DNA of 47,101 nucleotides, taken from contig JAIRNC010000058.1 in assembly GCA_031258255.1 (NCBI GenBank), positions 1-47,101 of the forward strand. Direction: 5' to 3'. The position numbers and the translations under genes were made by a program. The DNA is from Synergistaceae bacterium (GTDB lineage Bacteria; Synergistota; Synergistia; Synergistales; Synergistaceae). Positions 40,428 to 47,101 of this stretch are shown here, in pieces; position 1 is the first letter of the stretch, and each line of letters starts with the position of its first letter. The notes under the pieces were generated by a model that did not search any database, was not told where the DNA came from, and saw nothing but the letters and a program-made list of their open reading frames with translations.

Positions 40428-41293
40428 TTCACCCACCCCGTGTCGTAGCAAAGTTCCGCCGCGCCCAAGAGCCTCCTGGCGTTGGCCGAAAACAGGCCGT
40501 CCAGGTCCTTGTCGATCATGGCAGAGCCTTCGATCATCTCTTTATATCTCGGGAGGCGCAAAATCGGGAAATCAGAGCCGTAGAGAAATTTTTCAGCCGT
40601 CCCGGAGGCGATTATGCTGTTTAAAATCGAGGCGCCGTACACGAAGGGCGCAGCGGCCGTGTCGTACCAGACGTTCCTCAGATCGGCGCGGACGTCCGGC
40701 ATCTGCTCGTACAGGAAGAGCCCGCCGCCGCAGTGGGCCATGACGATGCACAGCTCCGGGTGGTTCCGCGCGAACATGTACGCCTCCTTGGGGCCAGACC
40801 GACCCTTGCCAGGGTAGTCCCTTCCGATGGGTTCGGCCACGTGCAGCAGCACGAAGAGTCCGTGTTCCTGGCACTCCGCGGCGAAGCGCCACGTCTCGTC
40901 GATGTCCTCCACGCAGAAGAGCTGGCCGTCCGGCAGCAGCTCACCCACGCCGATAGCCCCCAGTTCCGCGCAGCGCGCTATCTCGTCACAGGCGCCACGC
41001 GCAAGAGGTGGGACCGCTATGATGGGCTTCAGCCTCCCGCCCGAGTTCTGCGCGCACTCTAGGACGTAGTCGTTGCACAGCCGGCAGAGCCCGAGATCCG
41101 TGAAGGCAAAACCGCAGATCCAGCTTTCGTCAACGCCGTCGATCTCCATCGCGCCGAGCACGTCCTCCGCTGTGGCCCACCGGTGAACGCGGCCAGCGAC
41201 CTCCGCGCCGAAGCACCTCTCGCGCTGGGCGATGCTCTGCCAGTCTTCCCGCACCTCGGGAGGATATACGTGGACGTGGGTGTCGACGATCAT
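40424..41293 (-). CDS. Metal-dependent amidohydrolase (TIM-barrel family)
   Basis: 289 residues of the amidohydrolase_2 type. DTHVHVYP at the N-terminus, LLHVAEPIG, IVMAHCGGG and LYGSDFPILRL supply the usual His/Asp metal ligands. Related proteins are decarboxylases or hydrolases of small carboxylates; the substrate is unknown. The start is ATG 41293 behind AGAGGTGAG. It is cotranscribed with the membrane-anchored gene downstream. Confidence 0.8.
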   Translation of the reverse strand: MIVDTHVHVYPPEVREDWQSIAQRERCFGAEVAGRVHRWATAEDVLGAMEIDGVDESWICGFAFTDLGLCRLCNDYVLECAQNSGGRLKPIIAVPPLARGACDEIARCAELGAIGVGELLPDGQLFCVEDIDETWRFAAECQEHGLFVLLHVAEPIGRDYPGKGRSGPKEAYMFARNHPELCIVMAHCGGGLFLYEQMPDVRADLRNVWYDTAAAPFVYGASILNSIIASGTAEKFLYGSDFPILRLPRYKEMIEGSAMIDKDLDGLFSANARRLLGAAELCYDTGWVK

Positions 41294-41475
41294 AAGACTC
41301 ACCTCTTCCCAGTTATATAAGGAAACGCCTATCTAGCCGCCGAAAACTCTGCCCGTGCGCCCTGTGATTAGGTTATGCCACGGCCTGAGTCCTCTAAACT
41401 GTGCATTACATCTCGAAGAGCCCTGTGGACATAGCGCTTTTGCCAAGCTCGCGCTTATGTATTTTCTATGCGAAC

Positions 41476-41505
41476 AATATAACATAAAAACTTGAGAAAT
41501 GCTAA
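41476..41505 (-). promoter_or_regulatory. Possible promoter of the amidohydrolase gene
   Basis: Minus strand TTAGCA (41505-41500), an 18-nt spacer and TATATT (41481-41476). The start of the ORF is about 180 nt further. The intervening leader (41294-41475) shows no convincing fold beyond a GGAAACGCC motif near 41320 that faintly resembles the MITE end. Confidence 0.4.
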
Positions 41506-41552
41506 GTAATCAGGCTGAGTTAGCAAAAAATACGGGTTTTACGAAGGAAGGC

Positions 41553-41593
41553 GCGGAGCGCCGTCGCCAGCCCTGCCGGCTACGGCGCTCCGC
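41553..41593 (-). terminator. Terminator of glmS
   Basis: A 12-bp perfect stem (GCGGAGCGCCGT and ACGGCGCTCCGC, 17-nt loop) begins 12 nt past the glmS stop. On the minus strand it is followed by GCCTTCCTTCG, a weak T tract. Confidence 0.7.
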
Positions 41594-41605
41594 TGTGGAT
41601 CCGCG

Positions 41606-43444
41606 CTATTCCACCGTGACGCTCTTGGCGAGGTTTCGCGGCATGTCGATGTCGCGCCCCAGCGTCTTTGCCGTGTGGTAGGCGAAGAGCTGGAGCGGGA
41701 TCACCCCCACGAAGGAGAACAGCTCGCGCTCCGTTCGCGGGATGAACACGACGTCGCTCGCGAATTTACGCGCTTCCTGATCCCCCTCGGTCGCCAGCAG
41801 TATGATGGGCGCGTTCCTGGCGCGGCACTCCTCCACGTTCGAGAGCGTCTTCTCGCGGAGATCCCCCTCCGGGACGAGGGCCACCACCACGAGCTTCTCG
41901 TCCAGCATCGCTATAGGGCCGTGCTTCATCTCCCCTGCCGCATAGGCCTCCGACGGCAGGTAGGCTATCTCCTTCAGTTTGAGGGCGCCCTCCATGGTGA
42001 GGGGGACGCACTCTCTGCGGCCTATGAAGAAGTATCCCTTCGACCCGGAATACTTTTCGGCCAGGGCTTTTATCTCCGTCTCGCGCTCTAGCAGCGACTG
42101 CATCTGGGCGGGGAGGCGCCTCATGCCGCCGATCAGGCGGGCCTCGTCCCTGGCGGACAGGACGCCGCGCTCCTTCGTCAGGTGAAGCGCCAGGATGGCC
42201 AAAAGCGCGATCTGAGCCGTGAACGTCTTGGTCGCCGCGACGCCGACCTCCGGGCCTGCCAGCGAGAGCAGGGTATGCTCGACCTCGCGGTCTATCGTCG
42301 AACCCCGCACGTTCGTTATAGCGACGCAGCAAGAACCCTTGGAGCGCGCGAGCCTGGCGGCCGCCAGCGTGTCGGCCGTCTCGCCGGACTGGGACACGAA
42401 CACGGCCAGCGTGTCGTCCCCGCCGGGGATGTTACGGTACCTGTATTCGGATGCCACCTCGACCCTTATGTCCAGGCTGTCGTCGATGGACTCGATTATG
42501 TCTTTGGCCGCCAGCGTGGCGTAGTGGGAGGTGCCGCAGGCCACCAGATGCACCCTACGGAGCCTCTTCATGAGGCCGTCCGGGAGCTTCAGGCTCTTCT
42601 CCATGTCAACGCTCGTGAGGACCGTGTAGGAGTCTATGGTGAGCCTCATCACGTCGGGCTGCTCCTCTATCTCCTTGCGCATGAAGTGATCGTAATGCCC
42701 CTTGTCAGCCATCACGCTGTCCCAGTTGAGCCGTATGGGTTCCTTGGCGCGCGGCTTGCCGTCGAAGCCGAAGAAGCGGCAGCCGTCGACGGCGAGCCGC
42801 GCCATCTCCCCCTCCTCCATAAAGAGCAGGTCGTGGGTGTACTCCAGGAGGGCCGTAGGGTCCGAGGCGCAGTAGCTCGCCCCATCCGCGTGGGCGACCA
42901 CGAGGGGGGAGCCCTTGCGGGCGCACCAGATTTCGTCCGGCCTGTCCCGGAACATGATTACCAGGGCAAAAGCCCCTTCCAAGGAATTGCAGAGCGCGGT
43001 CATGGCAGCCAGGGCGTCTCCCTCGTATATATCCGCCAGCAACTGGCAGGGTGACTCCGTATCCGTCTGCGTCACGAAGGTTATCCCCTTGGCTTCGAGG
43101 GACGCCCTTATCTCCCTGGCGTTCTCGATGATGCCGTTATGGACCAGCGTTATCATGCCGTCGCAGCTCTCGTGCGGGTGCGCGTTGGCAACTGTCACCC
43201 CTCCGTGCGTGGCCCACCTCGTATGGCCTATCCCGGAGACCGCGCCCTCGCATTCCGCCGCCCTCTCCTCAATCAGCTTCGCCAGCTCGGAGACCTTCCC
43301 GACGATCTTTATGTTCCTGATACCGTCATGACACCGGAGCGCTATGCCGGCCGAATCGTAGCCCCGGTACTCCTGCCTCGCCAGGCCGTTTAAAATAATC
43401 TCCTTGGGGTCGGGCTTCCCCACGCATCCCATGATTCCACACAT
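41606..43444 (-). CDS. glmS: Glutamine--fructose-6-phosphate aminotransferase GlmS
   Basis: 612 residues, full length. The N-terminal catalytic cysteine (MCGIMGCVG) and glutaminase motifs (RQEYRGYDSAG, GHTRWATHG) are followed by two SIS isomerase domains (ACGTSHYATLAA, SQSGETADTLAA, GPEVGVAATKTFTAQ) and the C-terminal DMPRNLAKSVTVE. It makes glucosamine 6-phosphate for cell-wall synthesis. No glmS ribozyme fits in the short leader. Confidence 0.97.
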   Translation of the reverse strand: MCGIMGCVGKPDPKEIILNGLARQEYRGYDSAGIALRCHDGIRNIKIVGKVSELAKLIEERAAECEGAVSGIGHTRWATHGGVTVANAHPHESCDGMITLVHNGIIENAREIRASLEAKGITFVTQTDTESPCQLLADIYEGDALAAMTALCNSLEGAFALVIMFRDRPDEIWCARKGSPLVVAHADGASYCASDPTALLEYTHDLLFMEEGEMARLAVDGCRFFGFDGKPRAKEPIRLNWDSVMADKGHYDHFMRKEIEEQPDVMRLTIDSYTVLTSVDMEKSLKLPDGLMKRLRRVHLVACGTSHYATLAAKDIIESIDDSLDIRVEVASEYRYRNIPGGDDTLAVFVSQSGETADTLAAARLARSKGSCCVAITNVRGSTIDREVEHTLLSLAGPEVGVAATKTFTAQIALLAILALHLTKERGVLSARDEARLIGGMRRLPAQMQSLLERETEIKALAEKYSGSKGYFFIGRRECVPLTMEGALKLKEIAYLPSEAYAAGEMKHGPIAMLDEKLVVVALVPEGDLREKTLSNVEECRARNAPIILLATEGDQEARKFASDVVFIPRTERELFSFVGVIPLQLFAYHTAKTLGRDIDMPRNLAKSVTVE

Positions 43445-43488
43445 CTGGCAGACACCCCGTTCTCTTCAAAGTTAAGGAACCCGTTTCC

Positions 43489-43516
43489 AGCATACTAGTA
43501 TTATCACAGCGGACAA
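43489..43516 (-). promoter_or_regulatory. Likely promoter of glmS
   Basis: Minus strand TTGTCC (43516-43511), a 16-nt spacer and TATGCT (43494-43489), about 45 nt before the glmS ATG and divergent from der. Confidence 0.45.
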
Positions 43517-43581
43517 CGGCATGGATCCGCGTTATCTGGTATAGTATACAGGATAGGATCCTTTAGGAGATGGTGATCAGC

Positions 43582-44913
43582 ATGGGCATTATAACGATAG
43601 TAGGGCGTCCCAACGTGGGGAAATCGTCCATTTTCAACAGGCTTTTGGGCAGGCGGGAGTCGATCGTGGATGACTTCCCTGGCGTGACGCGGGATCGCCT
43701 GTACGCTGAGATGACCTGGGACGGGCATAACTTTTACATAGTCGATACAGGGGGCATAATGGGGGAAAACGACGAGTCCTTCCCGGACATAGCGAGCCAG
43801 ATCGAACGCCAGGTCAGGCACGCCGTGGACGAGAGCGACGGCGTGGTTTTCGTCCTGGACGGCAGGGACGGCTTAACCGTGATGGACGAGGAAATCGCGT
43901 CGCTGCTCCGCAGGGGCGGCAGCAAGGTGATCGTGGCCGTGAACAAGCTCGACAACCCGGCAAAGCTGGACGCCTCGTATGACGCCGCCACCCTGGGCTT
44001 CGACAAGGTGCTCCCTGTGAGCGCCGAGCATAACTTCAACATGGGCGAGCTCCTGGAGGAGATGGTGGCGCTCTTGCCGGACGAGGGCTCTTTCGAGGAG
44101 TCCGAGGACATCCCTGTCACTATCGTCGGGAGGCCGAACGTGGGCAAGTCCAGCCTGCTGAACGCGCTGTCCGGCGAAAATAGATCCTTGGTGTCTGACG
44201 TGCCTGGCACGACACGGGACGTCGTGGACTCCTTAGTGGAGATCGACGGGACGCGCTTCCGCTTCCTGGACACGGCGGGCCTCAGGAGGAAGTCGCGGGT
44301 GAACACGGACATCGAGTACTACTCGACCGTCCGCACGTACCAGGCTATCGACAAATGCCGCGTCGCCGTGGTGATGCTTGACGCGACCGAGCTCGTGACC
44401 GACCAGGACAAGCGCCTCATAGGGCACGTGCTAGATCGCGGCAAGGGCCTCGTTATCGTGGTAAACAAGTGGGACTTGGCGCCGAAGGACGAGAAGATCG
44501 GCGACAAGACGCGGAAGCTCATGAGGGACGAGCTCCCCTTCGCCTCCCACGCCCCGCTGCTTTTCGTCTCAGCGCTCTCAAAGCGCGGCATATCCCGCCT
44601 GAACCAGCATATCTTGGCCGTGGACGAAAACAGGAAGCGGCGGATCCCCACATCCGAGCTCATACGGCTCACCCGCGAGGTCCTGGCGTTCGACAGGATG
44701 CCCGGCTCAGGCGGACGGTATCTTAAAATCTCGTTCTGCACCCAGGCCGACGGGATTCCCCCAGCATTTGTATTTTTCGTAAACGACCGGGATTTAGTTT
44801 CAAAGTCCTTTGAGCGCCGCCTGGAACACATTCTTCGCAAAATGGCAGATTTTTCTGGCTCTCCGATCCGACTTTTTTTTAGGAATAAGCAGGAAAAAAC
44901 GGGGTTATTTTAA
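43582..44913 (+). CDS. der: Ribosome-associated GTPase Der (EngA)
   Basis: 443 residues with two GTPase domains: GRPNVGKSSIFNRLLG and DTGG, then a second GRPNVGKSSLLNALSG, DTAGL and NKWDL, and a C-terminal KH-like domain. Der is needed for 50S subunit assembly. The start is ATG 43582 with GGTGAT upstream; the ORF-track ATG at 43570 sits too close to AGGAG. The C-terminus is ordinary. Confidence 0.96.
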   Translation: MGIITIVGRPNVGKSSIFNRLLGRRESIVDDFPGVTRDRLYAEMTWDGHNFYIVDTGGIMGENDESFPDIASQIERQVRHAVDESDGVVFVLDGRDGLTVMDEEIASLLRRGGSKVIVAVNKLDNPAKLDASYDAATLGFDKVLPVSAEHNFNMGELLEEMVALLPDEGSFEESEDIPVTIVGRPNVGKSSLLNALSGENRSLVSDVPGTTRDVVDSLVEIDGTRFRFLDTAGLRRKSRVNTDIEYYSTVRTYQAIDKCRVAVVMLDATELVTDQDKRLIGHVLDRGKGLVIVVNKWDLAPKDEKIGDKTRKLMRDELPFASHAPLLFVSALSKRGISRLNQHILAVDENRKRRIPTSELIRLTREVLAFDRMPGSGGRYLKISFCTQADGIPPAFVFFVNDRDLVSKSFERRLEHILRKMADFSGSPIRLFFRNKQEKTGLF

Positions 44914-44920
44914 AAAGACC

Positions 44921-44949
44921 TTGACCGTTCAAGGGTTTATATGCATAAT
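44921..44949 (+). promoter_or_regulatory. Promoter of the HU gene
   Basis: TTGACC (44921-44926), a 17-nt spacer and CATAAT (44944-44949). A 12-bp palindrome CCGTTCGAACGG (44973-44984) lies in the leader and may be a regulator site or hairpin. Confidence 0.65.
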
Positions 44950-45039
44950 TATCCCCGGTGCAGGATTGATGCCCGTTCGAACGGCACAGCAGAGGCTTCC
45001 TGGCGCAGGAGGCCAAAAAAATACTGGAGGTGAGAGAGA

Positions 45040-45333
45040 ATGACGAAGCAGGAGTTGGCAAATGAAGTGGCATCGGCAGTTGAGGGCCTGACCAAGAAGA
45101 AGGCGGCAGAGGTCGTTGACGCGATATTCGGAGCGATTCAGGCTGCCCTGTCGAAGGGCGACAAAATCCAGGCCGTGGGTTTTGGAACCTTCGAGGTACA
45201 GCATCGTTCTGCCCGTAAGGGACGCAACCCTCAGGATCCGACGAAAGTGATCGATATCCCTGCCAAGAACGTGCCTGTCTTCCGCGCCGGCAAAGCGCTG
45301 AAGGACGCCGTCAACACAAGCAAGAAGAAGTAA
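45040..45333 (+). CDS. hup: DNA-binding protein HU
   Basis: 97 residues of the HU/IHF family. MTKQELANEVA at the start, VGFGTFEVQHRSARKGRNPQ (the DNA-binding arm with its proline) and a basic C-terminus (SKKK) are typical. It is a histone-like dimer that bends and compacts DNA. A GGAGGTGAGAG site precedes the ATG. It is a monocistronic gene with its own promoter and terminator. Confidence 0.96.
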   Translation: MTKQELANEVASAVEGLTKKKAAEVVDAIFGAIQAALSKGDKIQAVGFGTFEVQHRSARKGRNPQDPTKVIDIPAKNVPVFRAGKALKDAVNTSKKK

Positions 45334-45363
45334 CGCCTCACCGTCAGTATTTTTATAGGAGTT

Positions 45364-45396
45364 AAAGGCGATTACCGCGCAGAGGTAGTCGCTTTT
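45364..45396 (+). terminator. Terminator of the HU gene
   Basis: AAAGGCGATTACC pairs with GGTAGTCGCTTTT (two weak pairs) around a GCGCAGA loop, with a short T tract, 30 nt past the stop. Confidence 0.7.
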
Positions 45397-45534
45397 CTAT
45401 ATGCGAATATGCGAAAACCGAGACGCTGGTTTTGAAAAAACAGCGGACGCCTCGCTAGCCAAGAGCCTTAAAAGTGTGTATGCTACTGTAAGGTGGACGA
45501 CCGCATATTTGACCGATGAGTGGAGGCCTCCGTC

Positions 45535-46602
45535 GTGAAAATTCTCGCAATATGCCCGGCTTACGAAAGCACCAAGGTCGCTCTCTACGAAAACTACGAT
45601 CTGCTCTGGATTGAAATTCAGGATTACAGCGCTGACGAGCTGGCCGAGTTCCCTGATTTAGTGTCGCAGGAGGATTTCCGCTTTGCCAGGCTCAAGGGGC
45701 TGCTGGACTCCAAGGTGGGGCGCCTGAGCGACATCAGGGCCTTCGTTGCCACCTGCGGCGCGCTGCACCCCGTCGAGGGCGGGACGTACCTCATAAATGT
45801 CAACATGCTCCAGGATCTCGCGGGCTGCAAGTACGGGGTGATCCCGGCCAACCTGGGCGCCCCGCTCGTTATGCGCCTTGCCTCCGCGGCCGGCTCGAGA
45901 TACGCTTACGTGCTGGATCCCCCCGTCGTCGACGAGATGAGCGAGACGGCGAGGATGACCGGGCTGCCCGACGTGAGCCGCTGGTCCGTCTTTCACGCGC
46001 TGAATCACAGGGCTGTCGCTAACAGGGAGGCCGTTAGCCTCGGCAAAAATATCATCGACTGCAACTTCATCGTATGCCACCTGGACGACGCAATCTCCAT
46101 CGCCGCCCATGCCGGCGGCAGTATAATAGACGTAAACGACCTGGACAACGCCAGCGGCGCGATGTCGCTCCGCCAGTCCGGCGACATACCGCCCGTAGCG
46201 CTGATAAACCTCTGCTACTCCGGCAAATACTCAGCAGACGAGCTGATAGACCGCGTCCAGCGAAACGGGGGATTGTCAGCCCACCTGGAGACGGACGACT
46301 TCGAGGAGATACTGCGGCGCGTTGACAGCGGCGACAGGAGGGCAGCCCTGGCCTTCAACACGCTCGTATACCAAATCACCAAGCAGGTAGGCGCCTACGC
46401 TGCCGCGCTGGGCGGCAAGGTGGACGCCATCATACTCACCGGCAGGCTGGCGCAGTACGAGGCCCTGTTCGTGAAGCTCGGCAACGCCGTGAGCTGGATC
46501 GGCCCGGTCGTCGCGTATCCCGGCGAGGACGAGACGCTGGCATTGGTTGAGGGCGTCATCAGGGTCATAAAGGGGGAGGAAAACCCTAAGACTTACGCGT
46601 AA
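45535..46602 (+). CDS. Divergent butyrate-kinase-family protein (ASKHA fold)
   Basis: 355 residues, the length of butyrate kinase, with many family segments: PVEGGTYLINVNMLQDL, ANLGAPLVMRLA, DPPVVDEMSETARMTG, FHALNHRAVA and KVDAIILTGRLAQYEALF. Yet key loops are altered: the NPGSTSTK loop is CPAYESTK, HLGGGIS is HLDDAIS, and LTGG is LTGR. These loops bind phosphate in acetate/butyrate kinases. It may be a pseudoenzyme or act on another acyl phosphate. The start is GTG 45535 with GGAGG upstream; the GTG at 45520 precedes that site. Confidence 0.8.
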   Translation: MKILAICPAYESTKVALYENYDLLWIEIQDYSADELAEFPDLVSQEDFRFARLKGLLDSKVGRLSDIRAFVATCGALHPVEGGTYLINVNMLQDLAGCKYGVIPANLGAPLVMRLASAAGSRYAYVLDPPVVDEMSETARMTGLPDVSRWSVFHALNHRAVANREAVSLGKNIIDCNFIVCHLDDAISIAAHAGGSIIDVNDLDNASGAMSLRQSGDIPPVALINLCYSGKYSADELIDRVQRNGGLSAHLETDDFEEILRRVDSGDRRAALAFNTLVYQITKQVGAYAAALGGKVDAIILTGRLAQYEALFVKLGNAVSWIGPVVAYPGEDETLALVEGVIRVIKGEENPKTYA

Positions 46603-46616
46603 GGAGTGGTTAGGCG

Positions 46617-46868
46617 ATGCGCGCTTTCTCCATAATTGGCCTCATCATATCGCTTCTGATCGTGGGATGGCTCAGCGCCTCCTACCTCGCGACCGCCACG
46701 GGATCAGGCGTTTTGCCAGACGACAGGCCAGCGGAGTCTCAATCGGCAATCGACGGACAAGCCGGGATCAGCCCCGCTGTCTCACCGATCGACAGGGCAC
46801 GGGAGCTGGCCTCGCAGGATAAAAAACGGCAAGAAGACATGGAAGCGTTCATCAAGGATCACCAATAA
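46617..46868 (+). CDS. Small single-pass membrane protein, hypothetical
   Basis: 83 residues. A membrane helix at residues 4-25 (FSIIGLIISLLIVGWLSASYL) is followed by a low-complexity Ser/Pro/Ala region and a charged C-terminus. It starts 14 nt after the butyrate-kinase-like gene with AAGGAG upstream, so it is probably in the same operon. Function unknown. Confidence 0.6.
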   Translation: MRAFSIIGLIISLLIVGWLSASYLATATGSGVLPDDRPAESQSAIDGQAGISPAVSPIDRARELASQDKKRQEDMEAFIKDHQ

Positions 46869-46898
46869 AGATTATGAGATAGACGATCTGCCCTACAG

Positions 46899-47101
46899 CT
46901 ATTTCGCCGCGCCAAAATATTCCTCCGCAAGTATGGCGTACATCGCGCGGTCGGAGTATTCTCCTTTTCGGCGGCGCGCTTGACGGAGCGTGCCTTCATA
47001 CAGCATCCCGCATTTTTGCATAACTTTGCCGCTGTTTGGGTTGCGCGGGTCGTGAGTCGCGTAAACGCGGTTAGTTCCGATTTCCTCAAAGAAAAACCGT
47101 A
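46899..47101 (-). CDS. GNAT-family acetyltransferase (3' part only)
   Basis: The minus frame is open to the right edge and stops at 46899. The C-terminal 66 residues read RFFFEEIGTNRVYATHDPRN, then NSGKVMQKCGMLYEGTLRQA and a Tyr/Leu-rich end, matching the RimJ/RimL-type GNAT acetyltransferases. The ORF track shows only a shadow ORF here (46859..47089) because no start codon lies in the window. It converges on the small membrane protein gene. Confidence 0.75.
   Translation of the reverse strand, partial: RFFFEEIGTNRVYATHDPRNPNSGKVMQKCGMLYEGTLRQARRRKGEYSDRAMYAILAEEYFGAAK

Noticed and set aside
43445-43581. glmS ribozyme or other riboswitch before glmS
   Set aside because: The leader before the glmS ATG is only about 40 nt, too short for a ribozyme, and no core motif is present.
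46859-47089. 76-aa minus ORF at the right edge
   Set aside because: Wrong frame; the neighbouring frame that runs off the edge reads clearly as a GNAT acetyltransferase C-terminus.
1-47101. CRISPR arrays, tRNA or rRNA genes, prophage
   Set aside because: No regularly spaced direct repeats, no cloverleaf or rRNA-like stretches, and no phage structural genes were seen on either strand.

Overview
The window looks like a chromosomal segment of a GC-rich anaerobic bacterium. It has bacterial Shine-Dalgarno sites, overlapping start/stop junctions and ordinary bacterial housekeeping genes (trmB, rsmD, coaD, glmS, der, an HU gene). A Synergistota-like host is my best guess from the protein style, the butyrate-kinase-like gene and the mix of archaeal-type C1 genes, but taxonomy is inference and no marker here settles it.

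Layout. (1) 1-2505, plus strand: the tail of a sulfonate/nitrate-type ABC permease, then one long ORF joining a double 4Fe-4S protein to an O-acetylhomoserine sulfhydrylase. (2) 2705-12734, minus strand: a complete carbon-phosphorus lyase operon in the order phnD-phnC-phnE-phnE-phnG-phnH-phnI-phnJK-phnM-phnL-PHP phosphoesterase. phnJ and phnK form one ORF whose linker is encoded by a palindromic repeat read in frame. A Pho-box-like array of 11-bp-spaced repeats and a 181-bp MITE lie upstream of phnD. (3) 13151-15366: trmB and an Fsr-like MFS transporter. (4) 15510-25078, minus strand: a tetrahydromethanopterin (H4MPT) operon carrying a DUF2193-like gene, mtdB, an ATP-grasp gene, a dihydropteroate-synthase-like gene, DUF447, beta-RFAP synthase, mch, a CitG-like gene and a FolE2/MptA-type GTP cyclohydrolase. 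(5) 25.1-26.8 kb: the operon promoter and structured leader, two insertion-sequence relics and a PIN toxin/antitoxin-like pair. (6) 26764-34366, plus strand: a small ORF, a GPH-family transporter and a formylmethanofuran dehydrogenase operon (fmdD, fmdB, fmdA, ftr, fmdC, RimK-like ligase). (7) 34374-38420: a terminator, a Moco-riboswitch-like leader, moeA, a tungsten-type aldehyde ferredoxin oxidoreductase gene and mobA. (8) 38452-47101: rsmD, coaD, a membrane-anchored protein, an amidohydrolase, glmS, der, HU, a divergent butyrate-kinase paralogue, a small membrane protein and a GNAT fragment.

How the genes fit together. The two oppositely oriented C1 operons encode every catalytic step between CO2 and methylene-H4MPT: formylmethanofuran dehydrogenase, formyltransferase, cyclohydrolase and methylene-H4MPT dehydrogenase. 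They also carry much of the H4MPT biosynthesis set. Unlike the hydrolytic Fhc complex of aerobic methylotrophs, this locus has a separate molybdopterin-dinucleotide-binding D subunit. Its B subunit keeps four 4Fe-4S cysteines and the cysteine at the metal-ligand position, so a redox-active, methanogen-like Mo/W enzyme is predicted. moeA, mobA, an AOR-family enzyme and a candidate Moco/Tuco riboswitch directly downstream fit that reading. No fae is present, so a CO2/formyl or amino-acid-derived C1 flow is more likely than formaldehyde detoxification. The DUF2193-like gene at the head of the operon is the main unknown.
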